This document shows positions 48,994-57,821 of a stretch of 64,000 bases of DNA, piece after piece. The stretch's first letter is position 1, and each line of letters begins with the position of its first letter. Source of the DNA: an uncultured Lachnospiraceae bacterium. Its GTDB lineage: Bacteria > Bacillota > Clostridia > Lachnospirales > Lachnospiraceae. Both the position numbers and the translations under genes were made by a program. The DNA lies in NCBI GenBank assembly GCA_947367855.1, contig CANBFE010000004.1:131989-195988 (forward strand), read 5' to 3'. The notes below the pieces were generated by a model. The model had not been told where the DNA came from. It was given only the letters and a program-made list of their open reading frames with translations, and ran no database searches.

Positions 48994-50085
48994 ATGGAAA
49001 AGCAGCAGATATTAATTGTAGATGACGAATACATAAACCGGATGATTCTGGCAGAGATGTTCCAGGATGAAAAGGATACCTACGAGCTGATAGAAGCGGA
49101 GAACGGACAGGAGGCTGTCAGCCGGATTGAGAACAGCCATGACCTTGCCCTGATTCTGCTTGACATCGTCATGCCGGTAATGGATGGGTTCAATGTATTG
49201 AAATATATGGAAGAAAGAGGCCTTCTGAACGAGATTCCCGTGATACTGATTACAGGGGAGACCATTCAGGACAGTGAGGACAGAGCTTATGCCTTCGGCG
49301 TGGCGGATGTTATCCACAAGCCTTTCTATCCGCATATAGTCAAACGCAGAAGCAGGAATATCATTGAACTGTATCAGAACAAGCGCAATATGGAGATCCG
49401 CCTGAAGGAACAGGAGAAGGCGATCAGGGAGCAGGAGAGGGAGATACGCGAGACCAACGAGTTTATGATTGATGCCCTCAGCTCCGTGGTGGAGTCCAGA
49501 AGCGCCGAGACAGGCGATCATACCAAGCGGATCAAGTATTATACCAGAATCATGGCTCAGTGCCTGTTTGATCATTTCCCGCAGTATGGCCTGACAGTGG
49601 CGCAGGTGGATGCGATTTCCAGGGCTTCGGTACTTCATGATATCGGCAAGATCGGTATCTCGGATGCAATCCTGCTGAAACCGGGAAGGCTCACCAATGA
49701 AGAGTTTGAGATTATGAAGTCGCACACTACCATCGGGTGCGATATACTGGAGAAATTTTACCGTAATCGGACAAGCGAATTTTACAGATATTGTTATGAT
49801 ATCTGCCGCCATCATCATGAGAGATGGGACGGGAGGGGATATCCGGATCATCTGTCAGGAGGAGATATTCCGCTCAGTGCACAGATCGTTGCCGTTGCAG
49901 ATGTTTACGATGCGTTAGTCAGTCCCAGGGTGTATAAGAGTTCTTTTTCCAATGAAAAGGCTTATGAAATGATTATGAATGGCGAGTGCGGACAGTTCTC
50001 GCCGGATATTCTGAAATGTTTTGAGCTTGCCCGGGAAGACTTTTTCAATATTAAGGAATTAATCGGGGTATGCGATTTTTCGTAA
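48994..50085 (+). CDS. Response regulator with intact HD-GYP phosphodiesterase domain
   Basis: A 363-residue two-domain protein. The receiver (residues 5-125) has phospho-acceptor Asp57 in LILLDIVMPVMDGF and the conserved Lys in IHKPF. A charged coiled linker (KEQEKAIREQEREIRE) leads to an HD-GYP domain with H215-D216 in ASVLHDIGKIGI, HHHERWDGRGYPDHL and VADVYDALVS. All metal ligands are present, so it should hydrolyse cyclic di-GMP when phosphorylated. It is the first gene of the + strand signalling block and is likely controlled by the kinase encoded next. Confidence 0.93.
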   Translation: MEKQQILIVDDEYINRMILAEMFQDEKDTYELIEAENGQEAVSRIENSHDLALILLDIVMPVMDGFNVLKYMEERGLLNEIPVILITGETIQDSEDRAYAFGVADVIHKPFYPHIVKRRSRNIIELYQNKRNMEIRLKEQEKAIREQEREIRETNEFMIDALSSVVESRSAETGDHTKRIKYYTRIMAQCLFDHFPQYGLTVAQVDAISRASVLHDIGKIGISDAILLKPGRLTNEEFEIMKSHTTIGCDILEKFYRNRTSEFYRYCYDICRHHHERWDGRGYPDHLSGGDIPLSAQIVAVADVYDALVSPRVYKSSFSNEKAYEMIMNGECGQFSPDILKCFELAREDFFNIKELIGVCDFS

Positions 50086-50172
50086 TAAGAGCAGGCAGCA
50101 AAGAAGAGATTGCGTTTTGCTGCCTTTTCTAACGTTTCCGTATCATGGGAACGGGTATTTGGGAGGAAAGGT

Positions 50173-51594
50173 ATGGAGGAGAAGGAAAGCGGTGCATTTC
50201 CCGTGGAAAATGCACTGGAGATGATCCTTATGTTTGACGGAACAGGAAGAATCTCATATGCAAATGAAGCGGCCCGGAAAAAACTGGATTATGACGAGAT
50301 GGGCGGCAGGCATATCAGCGATATTTTTCCCAATACCTTCAGGGCAGTGGAAGCAGGGTTTGAATCAGATTATCAGTTTGGCCGGGACACCGGGCACCTT
50401 ACGGCCTACCGCAGAAATCTTACCTGTTTTCCGGTGGAGACGCGGATTATGGAGAACTCCTGCAGTCCCGGAACCTATATCTGCATGGCAAATGATATCC
50501 TGGAAAGGGAGCATCTGGGCAGAGAGATCGGTCAGGTGCGGGAGGAGGCCCAGCAGGCGGCAAAGGTAAAGTCGGAATTTGTGGCAAATGTGACGCATGA
50601 GCTGAGGACCCCGGTGAATGGCATCCTTGGAAATGTCAGGGAACTGCAGGACAGGGTGACGGATGCGCAGACAGCTAAGACGCTGCAGCTGATTGAACGC
50701 TGCTGCGGCGATATGAACAAGATTATCAATAATATTCTGGATTTTTCGAAACTGGATGCCGGAAAGTTCGTTCTGGAGCCGCGGCGGTTTCATTTCAGAA
50801 ATATGTTGGATTACGTAAAGGCCCAGCATATCAGCAAGATTACCGAAAAGGGGTTGGATTTTTTCATAACGGTTTCTCCGCAGGTGCCGGAATACGTGGT
50901 GGGTGATGAACTGCGTATCGTACAGATCCTGAATAACCTGCTGTCCAATGCACAGAAGTTTACCTCGGTGGGGGAGATTTCGGTTCAGGTCCTGAGGACA
51001 GCCAGGGTGGATAAACAGGTGGAACTGTTTTTCATTGTGTCGGATACGGGGATCGGAATCGCCGAGGAGGACATGGATAAATTATTTAAGAGCTTTTCCC
51101 AGGTGGACGCCTCCATTTCCAGGAAGTATGGAGGAACCGGTCTGGGTCTGAATATATGCAGACAGCTTGTGGAGCTGATGGGCGGCGACATTGAGGCCAA
51201 GAGCAGCAGGGGAAAGGGGAGCACTTTTTCCTTTTCCATCTGGGCAGAGGCGCAGGAAGAACAGGCGGAGATACCTTCGGATGATGTGAATGCCGTGTAC
51301 AGGCAGCTGGCGGCGCGGAGGGAAGTAGACGGGGGCGACGCAGGGAGATACGGCGCTGCGGAGAACCAAAGAGCCTTGAGAAAAAGTTTTTCCAAGATGA
51401 TTCTCTGTGTGGAGATGGAGAACTGGGAGAAGGCGGAGATGTTCATGGAGACCATACGAAATCTTACGGAAGACGCTCCGCCTGAAGTAAAGCGCATGAT
51501 TCTGAGGCTGAAGATGGCGATTCAGAAGGAAAGCTATGACAAAGTGATGGATGTATATCATAAACTGAGGGATTTCGATCTGGCTTCCGGCTAA
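50173..51594 (+). CDS. PAS-domain sensor histidine kinase (cytoplasmic)
   Basis: A 473-residue kinase with no membrane helix. A PAS domain at about 15-120 (MILMFDGTGRISYANEAARK) is followed by HisKA with His142 in VANVTHELRTPVNGILG, then HATPase motifs NNLLSNAQKF, DTGIGIA and GTGLGL. About 100 further residues with an Arg/Asp-rich linker and a helical bundle end the protein; they may dock the partner receiver. It senses an internal signal such as redox state or a small ligand. It lies between two HD-type response regulators, the likely targets. The ATG at 50173 follows GGGAGG. Confidence 0.92.
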   Translation: MEEKESGAFPVENALEMILMFDGTGRISYANEAARKKLDYDEMGGRHISDIFPNTFRAVEAGFESDYQFGRDTGHLTAYRRNLTCFPVETRIMENSCSPGTYICMANDILEREHLGREIGQVREEAQQAAKVKSEFVANVTHELRTPVNGILGNVRELQDRVTDAQTAKTLQLIERCCGDMNKIINNILDFSKLDAGKFVLEPRRFHFRNMLDYVKAQHISKITEKGLDFFITVSPQVPEYVVGDELRIVQILNNLLSNAQKFTSVGEISVQVLRTARVDKQVELFFIVSDTGIGIAEEDMDKLFKSFSQVDASISRKYGGTGLGLNICRQLVELMGGDIEAKSSRGKGSTFSFSIWAEAQEEQAEIPSDDVNAVYRQLAARREVDGGDAGRYGAAENQRALRKSFSKMILCVEMENWEKAEMFMETIRNLTEDAPPEVKRMILRLKMAIQKESYDKVMDVYHKLRDFDLASG

Positions 51595-51621
51595 GCTGCG
51601 CAGCCGGAAGGAGGTGGGGCA

Positions 51622-52677
51622 ATGAATCCTGGAAACGGGAATGGGGCAAAGATCCTTATTGTGGATGATCTGGAACTGAACAGAATTCTTCTGGAGGAAA
51701 TCATCGGAAGAATGGGGTGCCATTCCGTTCTGGCAGAAAGCGGGGAGGAAGCGCTGAGGATAGTGGGGGAGTCCCTTCCGGACCTGATTCTGTCCGACAT
51801 ATCCATGCCGGGAATGGACGGCTATGAACTGTGCAGGATTCTGAAGGGGAATAAGAGGACAGGGAATATTCCGGTGATCTTTATATCTGCAAATGACGAA
51901 CCGGAGGATATTGTCACAGGGCTGAACCTTGGCGGCGCAGACTATATTACAAAGCCCTTTGTGCCGGAGATTGTCCAGGCAAGGGTAGGCGTTCATCTTC
52001 GTCTGCACAGGGCGGATCGGGAAGTCCAGGAAATGAACCGCAGGCTTCAGGCCTCCGTCACGGAACAGCTCCGACAGATGGAGCAGGAGAAAAAGGATGT
52101 TCTCTATGCCCTGGCATCCATTGCAGCGCGGAATTCCTGTTATAAGAAGGAACATATAGAGCGGCTGAGCCGCAACTGCAGTATCCTTGCCCAGGGGATG
52201 CAGCTTTCCCCCCGGTTTGAAGGCCGGATTTCAGATGCCTGGATTGAAACTATAGAACTGGCGGCGCCTCTCTGTGATATCGGCAACATAGGAATTCCGT
52301 TGGAGCTTCTGAGAAAACAGACCGCGTTGAGTGATGAGGAAAGAAGGACAGTGCAGGGGCATACTCTTATAGGGGCAAGGCTTCTTGACGATCTGCATGT
52401 GGGCAGTGATTATAATGACTTCCTGAAGACAGCGGTGGATATCGCCCATTATCACCATGAGAACTGGGATGGCAGCGGATATCCGGAAGGCCTGGGAGGA
52501 GACGACATTCCCCTGGCAGCGCAGATTGTCTCCATTGTGGAGGTCTATTGCGCATTGACGGACAAGAAGAATTATACCAGGGAGGAAGCCATGGAGATTA
52601 TGGCAGGAGAGGCACGGACAAAGTTTAATCCCGAAATTTTTAAGATATGCAGAAAAATATCGCGTCAGTTATGCTGA
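51622..52677 (+). CDS. Response regulator with degenerate HD-GYP domain
   Basis: A 351-residue protein like the one at 48994. The receiver has Asp59 in LILSDISMPGMDGY and the Lys in ITKPF. The HD-GYP-like domain has lost key ligands: the HD pair reads APLCDIGNIG with Cys218 for His and Asn for Lys, and the VADVYDAL motif has become IVEVYCALT. The GYP part, HYHHENWDGSGYPEGL, is kept. It is probably a cyclic di-GMP-binding or protein-interaction effector and not a phosphodiesterase. It starts 27 bases after the kinase with a GGAGGTGG site. Confidence 0.9.
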   Translation: MNPGNGNGAKILIVDDLELNRILLEEIIGRMGCHSVLAESGEEALRIVGESLPDLILSDISMPGMDGYELCRILKGNKRTGNIPVIFISANDEPEDIVTGLNLGGADYITKPFVPEIVQARVGVHLRLHRADREVQEMNRRLQASVTEQLRQMEQEKKDVLYALASIAARNSCYKKEHIERLSRNCSILAQGMQLSPRFEGRISDAWIETIELAAPLCDIGNIGIPLELLRKQTALSDEERRTVQGHTLIGARLLDDLHVGSDYNDFLKTAVDIAHYHHENWDGSGYPEGLGGDDIPLAAQIVSIVEVYCALTDKKNYTREEAMEIMAGEARTKFNPEIFKICRKISRQLC

Positions 52678-52739
52678 GCATGCCGATATATTGTAGAGAG
52701 CTTTTAATTTATCGTCAGCAGCGGGAGGTATGAGGAATT

Positions 52740-53546
52740 GTGATTAAGGATGAGGAGTTTCAGAGAATATCCGTTTTTATGAAACGGCGTTACGGAATCG
52801 ATCTGAGTCAGAAAAAAGTCATTGTGAACGGAAGGCTGGAAAATTATATCAAAAGGGGCGGGTGGCACGGCTTTGACGAGTTTATGAATGCCGTGGAACA
52901 TGACCAGACCGGCAATCAGGAGAAGATGCTGGTGAATTTCCTGACTACCAACCATACCTATTTCATGCGTGAGTTTGAACACTTTGATTTTTTCAGGTCT
53001 GAGGTACTGCCATGGCTGAAGCAGAAGGAGGCTGCCAGAAAGGATCTGCGCATCTGGTGCGGCGCGGCATCCTCCGGGGAGGAACCCTATATGATTGCCA
53101 TGGTTCTGGCAGAGTTTTTTGGAATGGAGAAACCCCAGTGGGATACCAAGGTACTGGCCACGGATATCTCCACCAAGGTTCTTCAGAAGGCAATTGCAGG
53201 GATTTACTCAGAGGAGCAGCTCAAGAGCGTTCCACCCAACTGGAAAAAGAGATTTTTCAAATCCGTCGGGACAGGGGGCCAGTACCAGGTGGTGCCGGAG
53301 TTAAAACAGGAGGTTATATTCCGCCAGTTTAATCTGATGGATCCCTTTCCGTTCAGGAAAAAGATGCATACCATATTCCTTCGAAACGTCATGATTTATT
53401 TTGACGAGAAGACCAAGAGGGAACTGGTTCAGAAGGTATATGATGCACTGGAACCGGGGGGCTATCTCTTTATCGGAACAACCGAAACCCTTGACAGAAA
53501 CACAACGCCGTTTCAGATCATCAAGCCCTCTATATTCAGGAAATAA
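52740..53546 (+). CDS. cheR: Chemotaxis protein methyltransferase CheR
   Basis: A 268-residue methyltransferase that uses S-adenosylmethionine to methylate glutamates of chemoreceptors. The N-terminal helical domain (FMKRRYGIDLSQKKVIVNGR) precedes the SAM-binding core with IWCGAASSGEEPYMIAMVL and the closing FLRNVMIYFDEKTKREL. It uses GTG at 52740 behind GGGAGG. It opens the cheR-cheB-cheY-cheA-cheW-mcp-hpt series and balances CheB. Confidence 0.95.
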   Translation: MIKDEEFQRISVFMKRRYGIDLSQKKVIVNGRLENYIKRGGWHGFDEFMNAVEHDQTGNQEKMLVNFLTTNHTYFMREFEHFDFFRSEVLPWLKQKEAARKDLRIWCGAASSGEEPYMIAMVLAEFFGMEKPQWDTKVLATDISTKVLQKAIAGIYSEEQLKSVPPNWKKRFFKSVGTGGQYQVVPELKQEVIFRQFNLMDPFPFRKKMHTIFLRNVMIYFDEKTKRELVQKVYDALEPGGYLFIGTTETLDRNTTPFQIIKPSIFRK

Positions 53547-53566
53547 AGGAAGGAAATGAGGAATAT

Positions 53567-54592
53567 ATGCGACCGATTAAAGTGTTAATCGTAGACGATT
53601 CCATTGTGTTCCGGGAGTTGTTGGTTCAGAATCTCAGCAGGGACCCGGCCATAAAAGTGGTGGCCACGGCCCAGGATCCCTTTGAGGCAAGGGACGCCAT
53701 TCTGGCCCATAAACCGGACGTGATGACATTGGATGTGGAACTTCCGAGAATGAACGGCATTGAGTTCCTCCGGAAGCTGATGCCCCAGTACCCGCTTCCG
53801 GTGGTGGTGATCAGCTCCCTGAGCGACAAGGTTTTTGATGCCATGAGCGCCGGGGCAGTAGATTTTGTGGCAAAGCCTGCGGTGACAAGCCGCAGACAGC
53901 TGGAGGACTTTATCCGGAACGAGCTTCTGGTCAAGGTGAAGATAGCATCCACTGCCAGAATAGGCAATATCAAGAAAGCGGTGATGATGCCGCAGCAGTA
54001 TCTGTCTTCCAAGAAGAATAATCTGATCGTGGCCATAGGCGCCTCCACAGGAGGTACCGAGGCAATCTTCAGCGTGGTGAAGGACTACGGGACGGATATT
54101 CCGGGGATTGTCTGCGTTCAGCATATGCCTCCGGGATTTACAGGCATGTATGCCAAGAGGCTCAATGACCAGTGCCGGGTCCGGGTGAAGGAAGCTGAGA
54201 CAGGCGACAGAGTGCTGCCCGGACATATGCTCATTGCGCCCGGTGGCGACAGGCATATGCATCTGGTTAAGGTGGGAGACGGCTATCAGGTGGAAGTAAA
54301 GGCCGGACCGAAAGTGAACGGACACTGTCCGTCAGTGGAAGTATTGTTTGAGTCCGTTGCGAAAGCGGCGGGCGCCGATGCGGTGGGAATCATTCTGACG
54401 GGAATGGGAGGCGACGGCGCAAAGGGCCTTCTGTCCATGCGCAAGGCCGGAGCCAGAACCATCGGACAGGACGAATCCACCTGTGTGGTTTATGGAATGC
54501 CCAAGGTTGCTTATGATCTGGGAGCGGTGGAATATCAGGAGAAACTCTCCGACATCGCTGGGAGGACATATGCATTGCTAAATAAAATGTAA
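53567..54592 (+). CDS. cheB: Chemotaxis methylesterase/glutaminase CheB
   Basis: A 341-residue receiver-plus-esterase. The receiver has phospho-acceptor Asp56 in VMTLDVELPRMNG. The esterase domain from about residue 150 has the catalytic triad Ser160 (IGASTGGTEAI), His186 (VQHMPPGFTGMYA) and Asp283 (TGMGGDGAKGLL). When phosphorylated by CheA it removes methyl groups from receptors or deamidates Gln to Glu. It lies 20 bases after cheR and 12 before the cheY-like gene. Confidence 0.96.
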   Translation: MRPIKVLIVDDSIVFRELLVQNLSRDPAIKVVATAQDPFEARDAILAHKPDVMTLDVELPRMNGIEFLRKLMPQYPLPVVVISSLSDKVFDAMSAGAVDFVAKPAVTSRRQLEDFIRNELLVKVKIASTARIGNIKKAVMMPQQYLSSKKNNLIVAIGASTGGTEAIFSVVKDYGTDIPGIVCVQHMPPGFTGMYAKRLNDQCRVRVKEAETGDRVLPGHMLIAPGGDRHMHLVKVGDGYQVEVKAGPKVNGHCPSVEVLFESVAKAAGADAVGIILTGMGGDGAKGLLSMRKAGARTIGQDESTCVVYGMPKVAYDLGAVEYQEKLSDIAGRTYALLNKM

Positions 54593-54604
54593 AGGAGAAA
54601 GAAC

Positions 54605-54997
54605 ATGAAGATTCTATTGGCGGAAGATGATTTCGCGACAAGAAAATTTATGGCCGGCTTTCTCTCCAAGTATGGTGAATGTGATATCACTGTGGATGGA
54701 ATGGAAGCAGTGGATGCGTTTATGATGGCTTTGGAGGACGGCGAACCCTATGACCTGGTATGTCTTGACATTATGATGCCGGTTATGGACGGATACCAGG
54801 CGCTTATGGGTATCCGGAATCTGGAGAAACAGAGGAATATTCCTGAGGAAAAGGCAGTGAAGGTGATTATGACCACCGCGCTGAATGAAGAGAAGAATGT
54901 CAAGATGGCATTTGAACTGGGATGTACTATCTATTCCGGAAAGCCCATTGATCAGGAGAGGTTTGAGCAGGCAATGAAGAAGCTGAACCTGATTTAA
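54605..54997 (+). CDS. cheY: CheY-like single-domain response regulator
   Basis: A 130-residue receiver without output domain. The acidic pocket is LLAEDD, the phospho-acceptor is Asp55 in VCLDIMMPVMDGYQ, then the switch Thr in IMTTALNE and Lys in YSGKPID. It carries the signal from CheA. In motile cells it would bind the flagellar switch; no flagellar gene is nearby, so its target here is open. A ribosome binding site AAAGGAG lies ahead of it. Confidence 0.9.
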   Translation: MKILLAEDDFATRKFMAGFLSKYGECDITVDGMEAVDAFMMALEDGEPYDLVCLDIMMPVMDGYQALMGIRNLEKQRNIPEEKAVKVIMTTALNEEKNVKMAFELGCTIYSGKPIDQERFEQAMKKLNLI

Positions 54998-55089
54998 GCG
55001 TGGGGGATTTCAGGGGACGGCAGAGCACACAGTCCGTTGAAATCAGGAGCCGCACGCTGAAGACAGACGAGACAAGAAAGGAGATAGAT

Positions 55090-57249
55090 ATGGCTGACGA
55101 TTTTAATACAGAAAGCATGTTGGATATGTATCTGTTTGAGAACACCCAGTTGCTTGAACAGCTTCAGGAGACGGTTCTGGAGCAGAAGGATGCAGACTGC
55201 TTTGATGAAGACAGCATCAATGAAATATTCAGAACCATGCATACCATCAAGGGTTCTTCCGGTATCATGATGTTCGACAATATCACGGCTATTTCCCATA
55301 AGCTGGAGGATGTGTTCTTTTACCTGAGAGAATCACATCCTGATAATGTGCCCCATGTGGAACTGGTGGAGCATGTGTTGGAAGTAGAGGACTTCATCTC
55401 AAATGAAATGGAAAAGATCAGAAACGGCGATCCGGCTGACGGGGATGCCAGCAATATCATTGCAGATCTGGACAAATTTCTGGAGATGATCAAAAACGGC
55501 GGCGTGGCGGCGGAGGGGAATCCTCCTCCGGAAAATGTACACGAAGAGCCGAAGCATTTTTACATTGCGCCTGTGGCCACGACAGCCAGCCGCTTTTATA
55601 AAATTTTTATAAACTTTTTCCCGGAGACGGAGATGGCCAATGTCCATGCATACAAAACCGTGTATGCTCTGAAGGAAATTGCGGAGGATATTTTGTATTC
55701 GCCCGAGGATATCCTTACAGACGAGAAGAGCGGGGAAACGATCATAAAGGAAGGCTTCCGCATTCTTCTGCAGGCCCAGTGCACAGAGCAGGATGTAAGG
55801 GACCTCATTGGTGTCGGATACGACATTGAAAAAGTCGAGGTATACGAGTGTGATGCCAATCAGTTCCTTCTGGGATTTGATTTCGGTGATCAGGAGCCTG
55901 CCCCGAAGATTGATCTGGAATCCAGTGTGGAAGTCATTGAGGCAAAGCAGGAGGAGAACCAGAAAGCGGCGGAAGAGCCTAAGAAACCGGAGCAGCCCAA
56001 GATTGTACCGGGTGATTTCGTTATTCAGTCCAAGGAACCGGGCAAGCAGAAGAAGCTGGCAAAGGATAAGCCCAAGGGCGAGAAAGCTTCCTTTATCAGC
56101 GTTAATGTGAGCAAGATGGATCAGCTGATGGATCTGATCGGAGAGTTGGTTATCTCCGAATCGGTGGTGCTGCAGAACTCGGATCTGAAGGTGCCCGGCC
56201 TGAATCTTGACAACTTTAACAAGGCTGCAGCGCAGCTTGCCTCCATTTCAACGGATCTGCAGAACGTAATCATGTCCATGCGAATGGTGCCGCTGACCAA
56301 TACTTTCCAGAAGATGAACCGTATCGTTTTCGATGTGTCCAGAAAGTTGGGCAAGGATATTGAGTTCGTGATGGTGGGAGACACCACGGAAGTGGATAAA
56401 AATATCATTGAACATATTTCGGATCCTCTCATGCATCTGGTGAGAAATGCAGTGGACCACGGCATTGAAACCAATGAGGAACGGGCCCACAGCGGCAAGC
56501 TGGAGAAGGGCAAGGTAACCCTTTCCGCCAGAACAGAGGCAGGAAAGGTGTGGATCTGTGTGGAGGACAACGGCAAGGGTCTGGACAGGGAGAAAATCCT
56601 GGCAAAGGCAAGAAAGCAGGGAATTCTGGAGGACAGCAAGCCGGATGCCGCCTATACGGACAAGGAAGTATATCAGTTTATCACACTGCCAGGCTTTTCC
56701 ACCAATGAGCAGGTAACGGAGTATTCCGGACGCGGCGTGGGCATGGATGTGGTAGTGCAGAACATTCAGGCCATAGGCGGAGCATTGGAGATCGAGAGCT
56801 CACCGGGAGAAGGCAGCGTCATGAGTCTGAAGATTCCTCTTACGCTGGCCATTATTGACGGTATCGTGATGGAAGTGGGAACCTCCTCCTTTGTAATGGA
56901 GACAGGGGTTATCAAGCAGTTCATCCGTGTGAAGGAAGACATGATGGTTCATGAGCCCAACGGAGACGAATTTGTCATGATACGCGGAGAATGTTATCCT
57001 GTGCTTCGTCTGGGCAAGTGGTATGGACTGGAGGAATACCAGGAGTCTGTGGAGGACGGTGTGATGCTGATCCTGGAGGTGGAAGACAGGAAAGTCTGTC
57101 TTCTGGTTGACAAACTGGTGGGAGAACAGGAAATCGTGGTAAAACCGATTCCTTCTTATATCAAGAAGGTCAAGGGACTGTCCGGCTGTACACAGCTCGG
57201 CGACGGCAGTATCGCCCTGATATTGGATGCCCCTGGGCTTGTAGAATAA
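55090..57249 (+). CDS. cheA: Chemotaxis histidine kinase CheA
   Basis: A 719-residue CheA. Domains in order: P1 Hpt (1-110) with His51 in RTMHTIKGSSGIM; a P2-like CheY/CheB docking domain at about 155-260 (YKIFINFFPETEMANVHAYK); a Pro/Lys-rich linker; P3 dimerisation (VNVSKMDQLMDLIGELVI); P4 HATPase with HLVRNAVDHGIETN, VEDNGKGLD and GRGVGMDVV; and a CheW-like P5 (residues 595-719). It phosphorylates CheY and CheB. The ATG at 55090 follows AAAGGAG. It lacks any fused receiver. Confidence 0.96.
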   Translation: MADDFNTESMLDMYLFENTQLLEQLQETVLEQKDADCFDEDSINEIFRTMHTIKGSSGIMMFDNITAISHKLEDVFFYLRESHPDNVPHVELVEHVLEVEDFISNEMEKIRNGDPADGDASNIIADLDKFLEMIKNGGVAAEGNPPPENVHEEPKHFYIAPVATTASRFYKIFINFFPETEMANVHAYKTVYALKEIAEDILYSPEDILTDEKSGETIIKEGFRILLQAQCTEQDVRDLIGVGYDIEKVEVYECDANQFLLGFDFGDQEPAPKIDLESSVEVIEAKQEENQKAAEEPKKPEQPKIVPGDFVIQSKEPGKQKKLAKDKPKGEKASFISVNVSKMDQLMDLIGELVISESVVLQNSDLKVPGLNLDNFNKAAAQLASISTDLQNVIMSMRMVPLTNTFQKMNRIVFDVSRKLGKDIEFVMVGDTTEVDKNIIEHISDPLMHLVRNAVDHGIETNEERAHSGKLEKGKVTLSARTEAGKVWICVEDNGKGLDREKILAKARKQGILEDSKPDAAYTDKEVYQFITLPGFSTNEQVTEYSGRGVGMDVVVQNIQAIGGALEIESSPGEGSVMSLKIPLTLAIIDGIVMEVGTSSFVMETGVIKQFIRVKEDMMVHEPNGDEFVMIRGECYPVLRLGKWYGLEEYQESVEDGVMLILEVEDRKVCLLVDKLVGEQEIVVKPIPSYIKKVKGLSGCTQLGDGSIALILDAPGLVE

Positions 57250-57274
57250 ATGAAAGGAAAGGACCGGTAAGCTT

Positions 57275-57808
57275 ATGGATGAGACGAACAGGTTGTTAGG
57301 ACTGGAAGACGAGACAGGCGGCGAGAGCAGCAGCGATACCCAGAAGGGAAAGTATATGATATTTAAGTCCGGAAACGAATATTTCGGACTGGAGATTCAA
57401 TATGTGCAGCAGATCATTCAGTATCAGACGGTTACCAAGATTCCCGAGACAGAGGACTATATCAAGGGACTGATCAATCTGCGCGGCAGAATTGTTCCCG
57501 TTGTGGATGTCCGGCTGAGGTTCAGGCAGGGACCCTGCGAGTACAATGACAAGACATGTATCCTTGTCATTAATGTGAAGTCCACCACGGTTGGGCTGAT
57601 CGTGGAGCAGATTGCGGAGGTAGCCGAGATCAGGGAGGAGAACATCCTTCCCCCTCCTACCATCGGCCGTGCGGATAAGGCCCACCATAAATATGTCTAC
57701 GGCATTGGTAAGGTGGGAACTTCCGTAAAATTGCTGTTGGATCCGGAGAAACTGTTATATGACGACGAGCCCTCAGACGCAGAGCCGTCAAAGATGAGTG
57801 AGGAATGA
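57275..57808 (+). CDS. cheW: Chemotaxis coupling protein CheW
   Basis: A 177-residue adaptor that links CheA to the receptors. The SH3-like CheW fold is clear: KYMIFKSGNEYFGLEIQYVQ, then GLINLRGRIVPVVDVRLRF, then ILVINVKSTTVGLIVEQIAE. A 25-residue acidic N-terminal tail and a short Asp/Ser-rich C-terminal tail extend the core. It lies 25 bases after cheA and 13 before the chemoreceptor. Confidence 0.95.
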   Translation: MDETNRLLGLEDETGGESSSDTQKGKYMIFKSGNEYFGLEIQYVQQIIQYQTVTKIPETEDYIKGLINLRGRIVPVVDVRLRFRQGPCEYNDKTCILVINVKSTTVGLIVEQIAEVAEIREENILPPPTIGRADKAHHKYVYGIGKVGTSVKLLLDPEKLLYDDEPSDAEPSKMSEE

Positions 57809-57821
57809 GAGGTAGAAAGAA

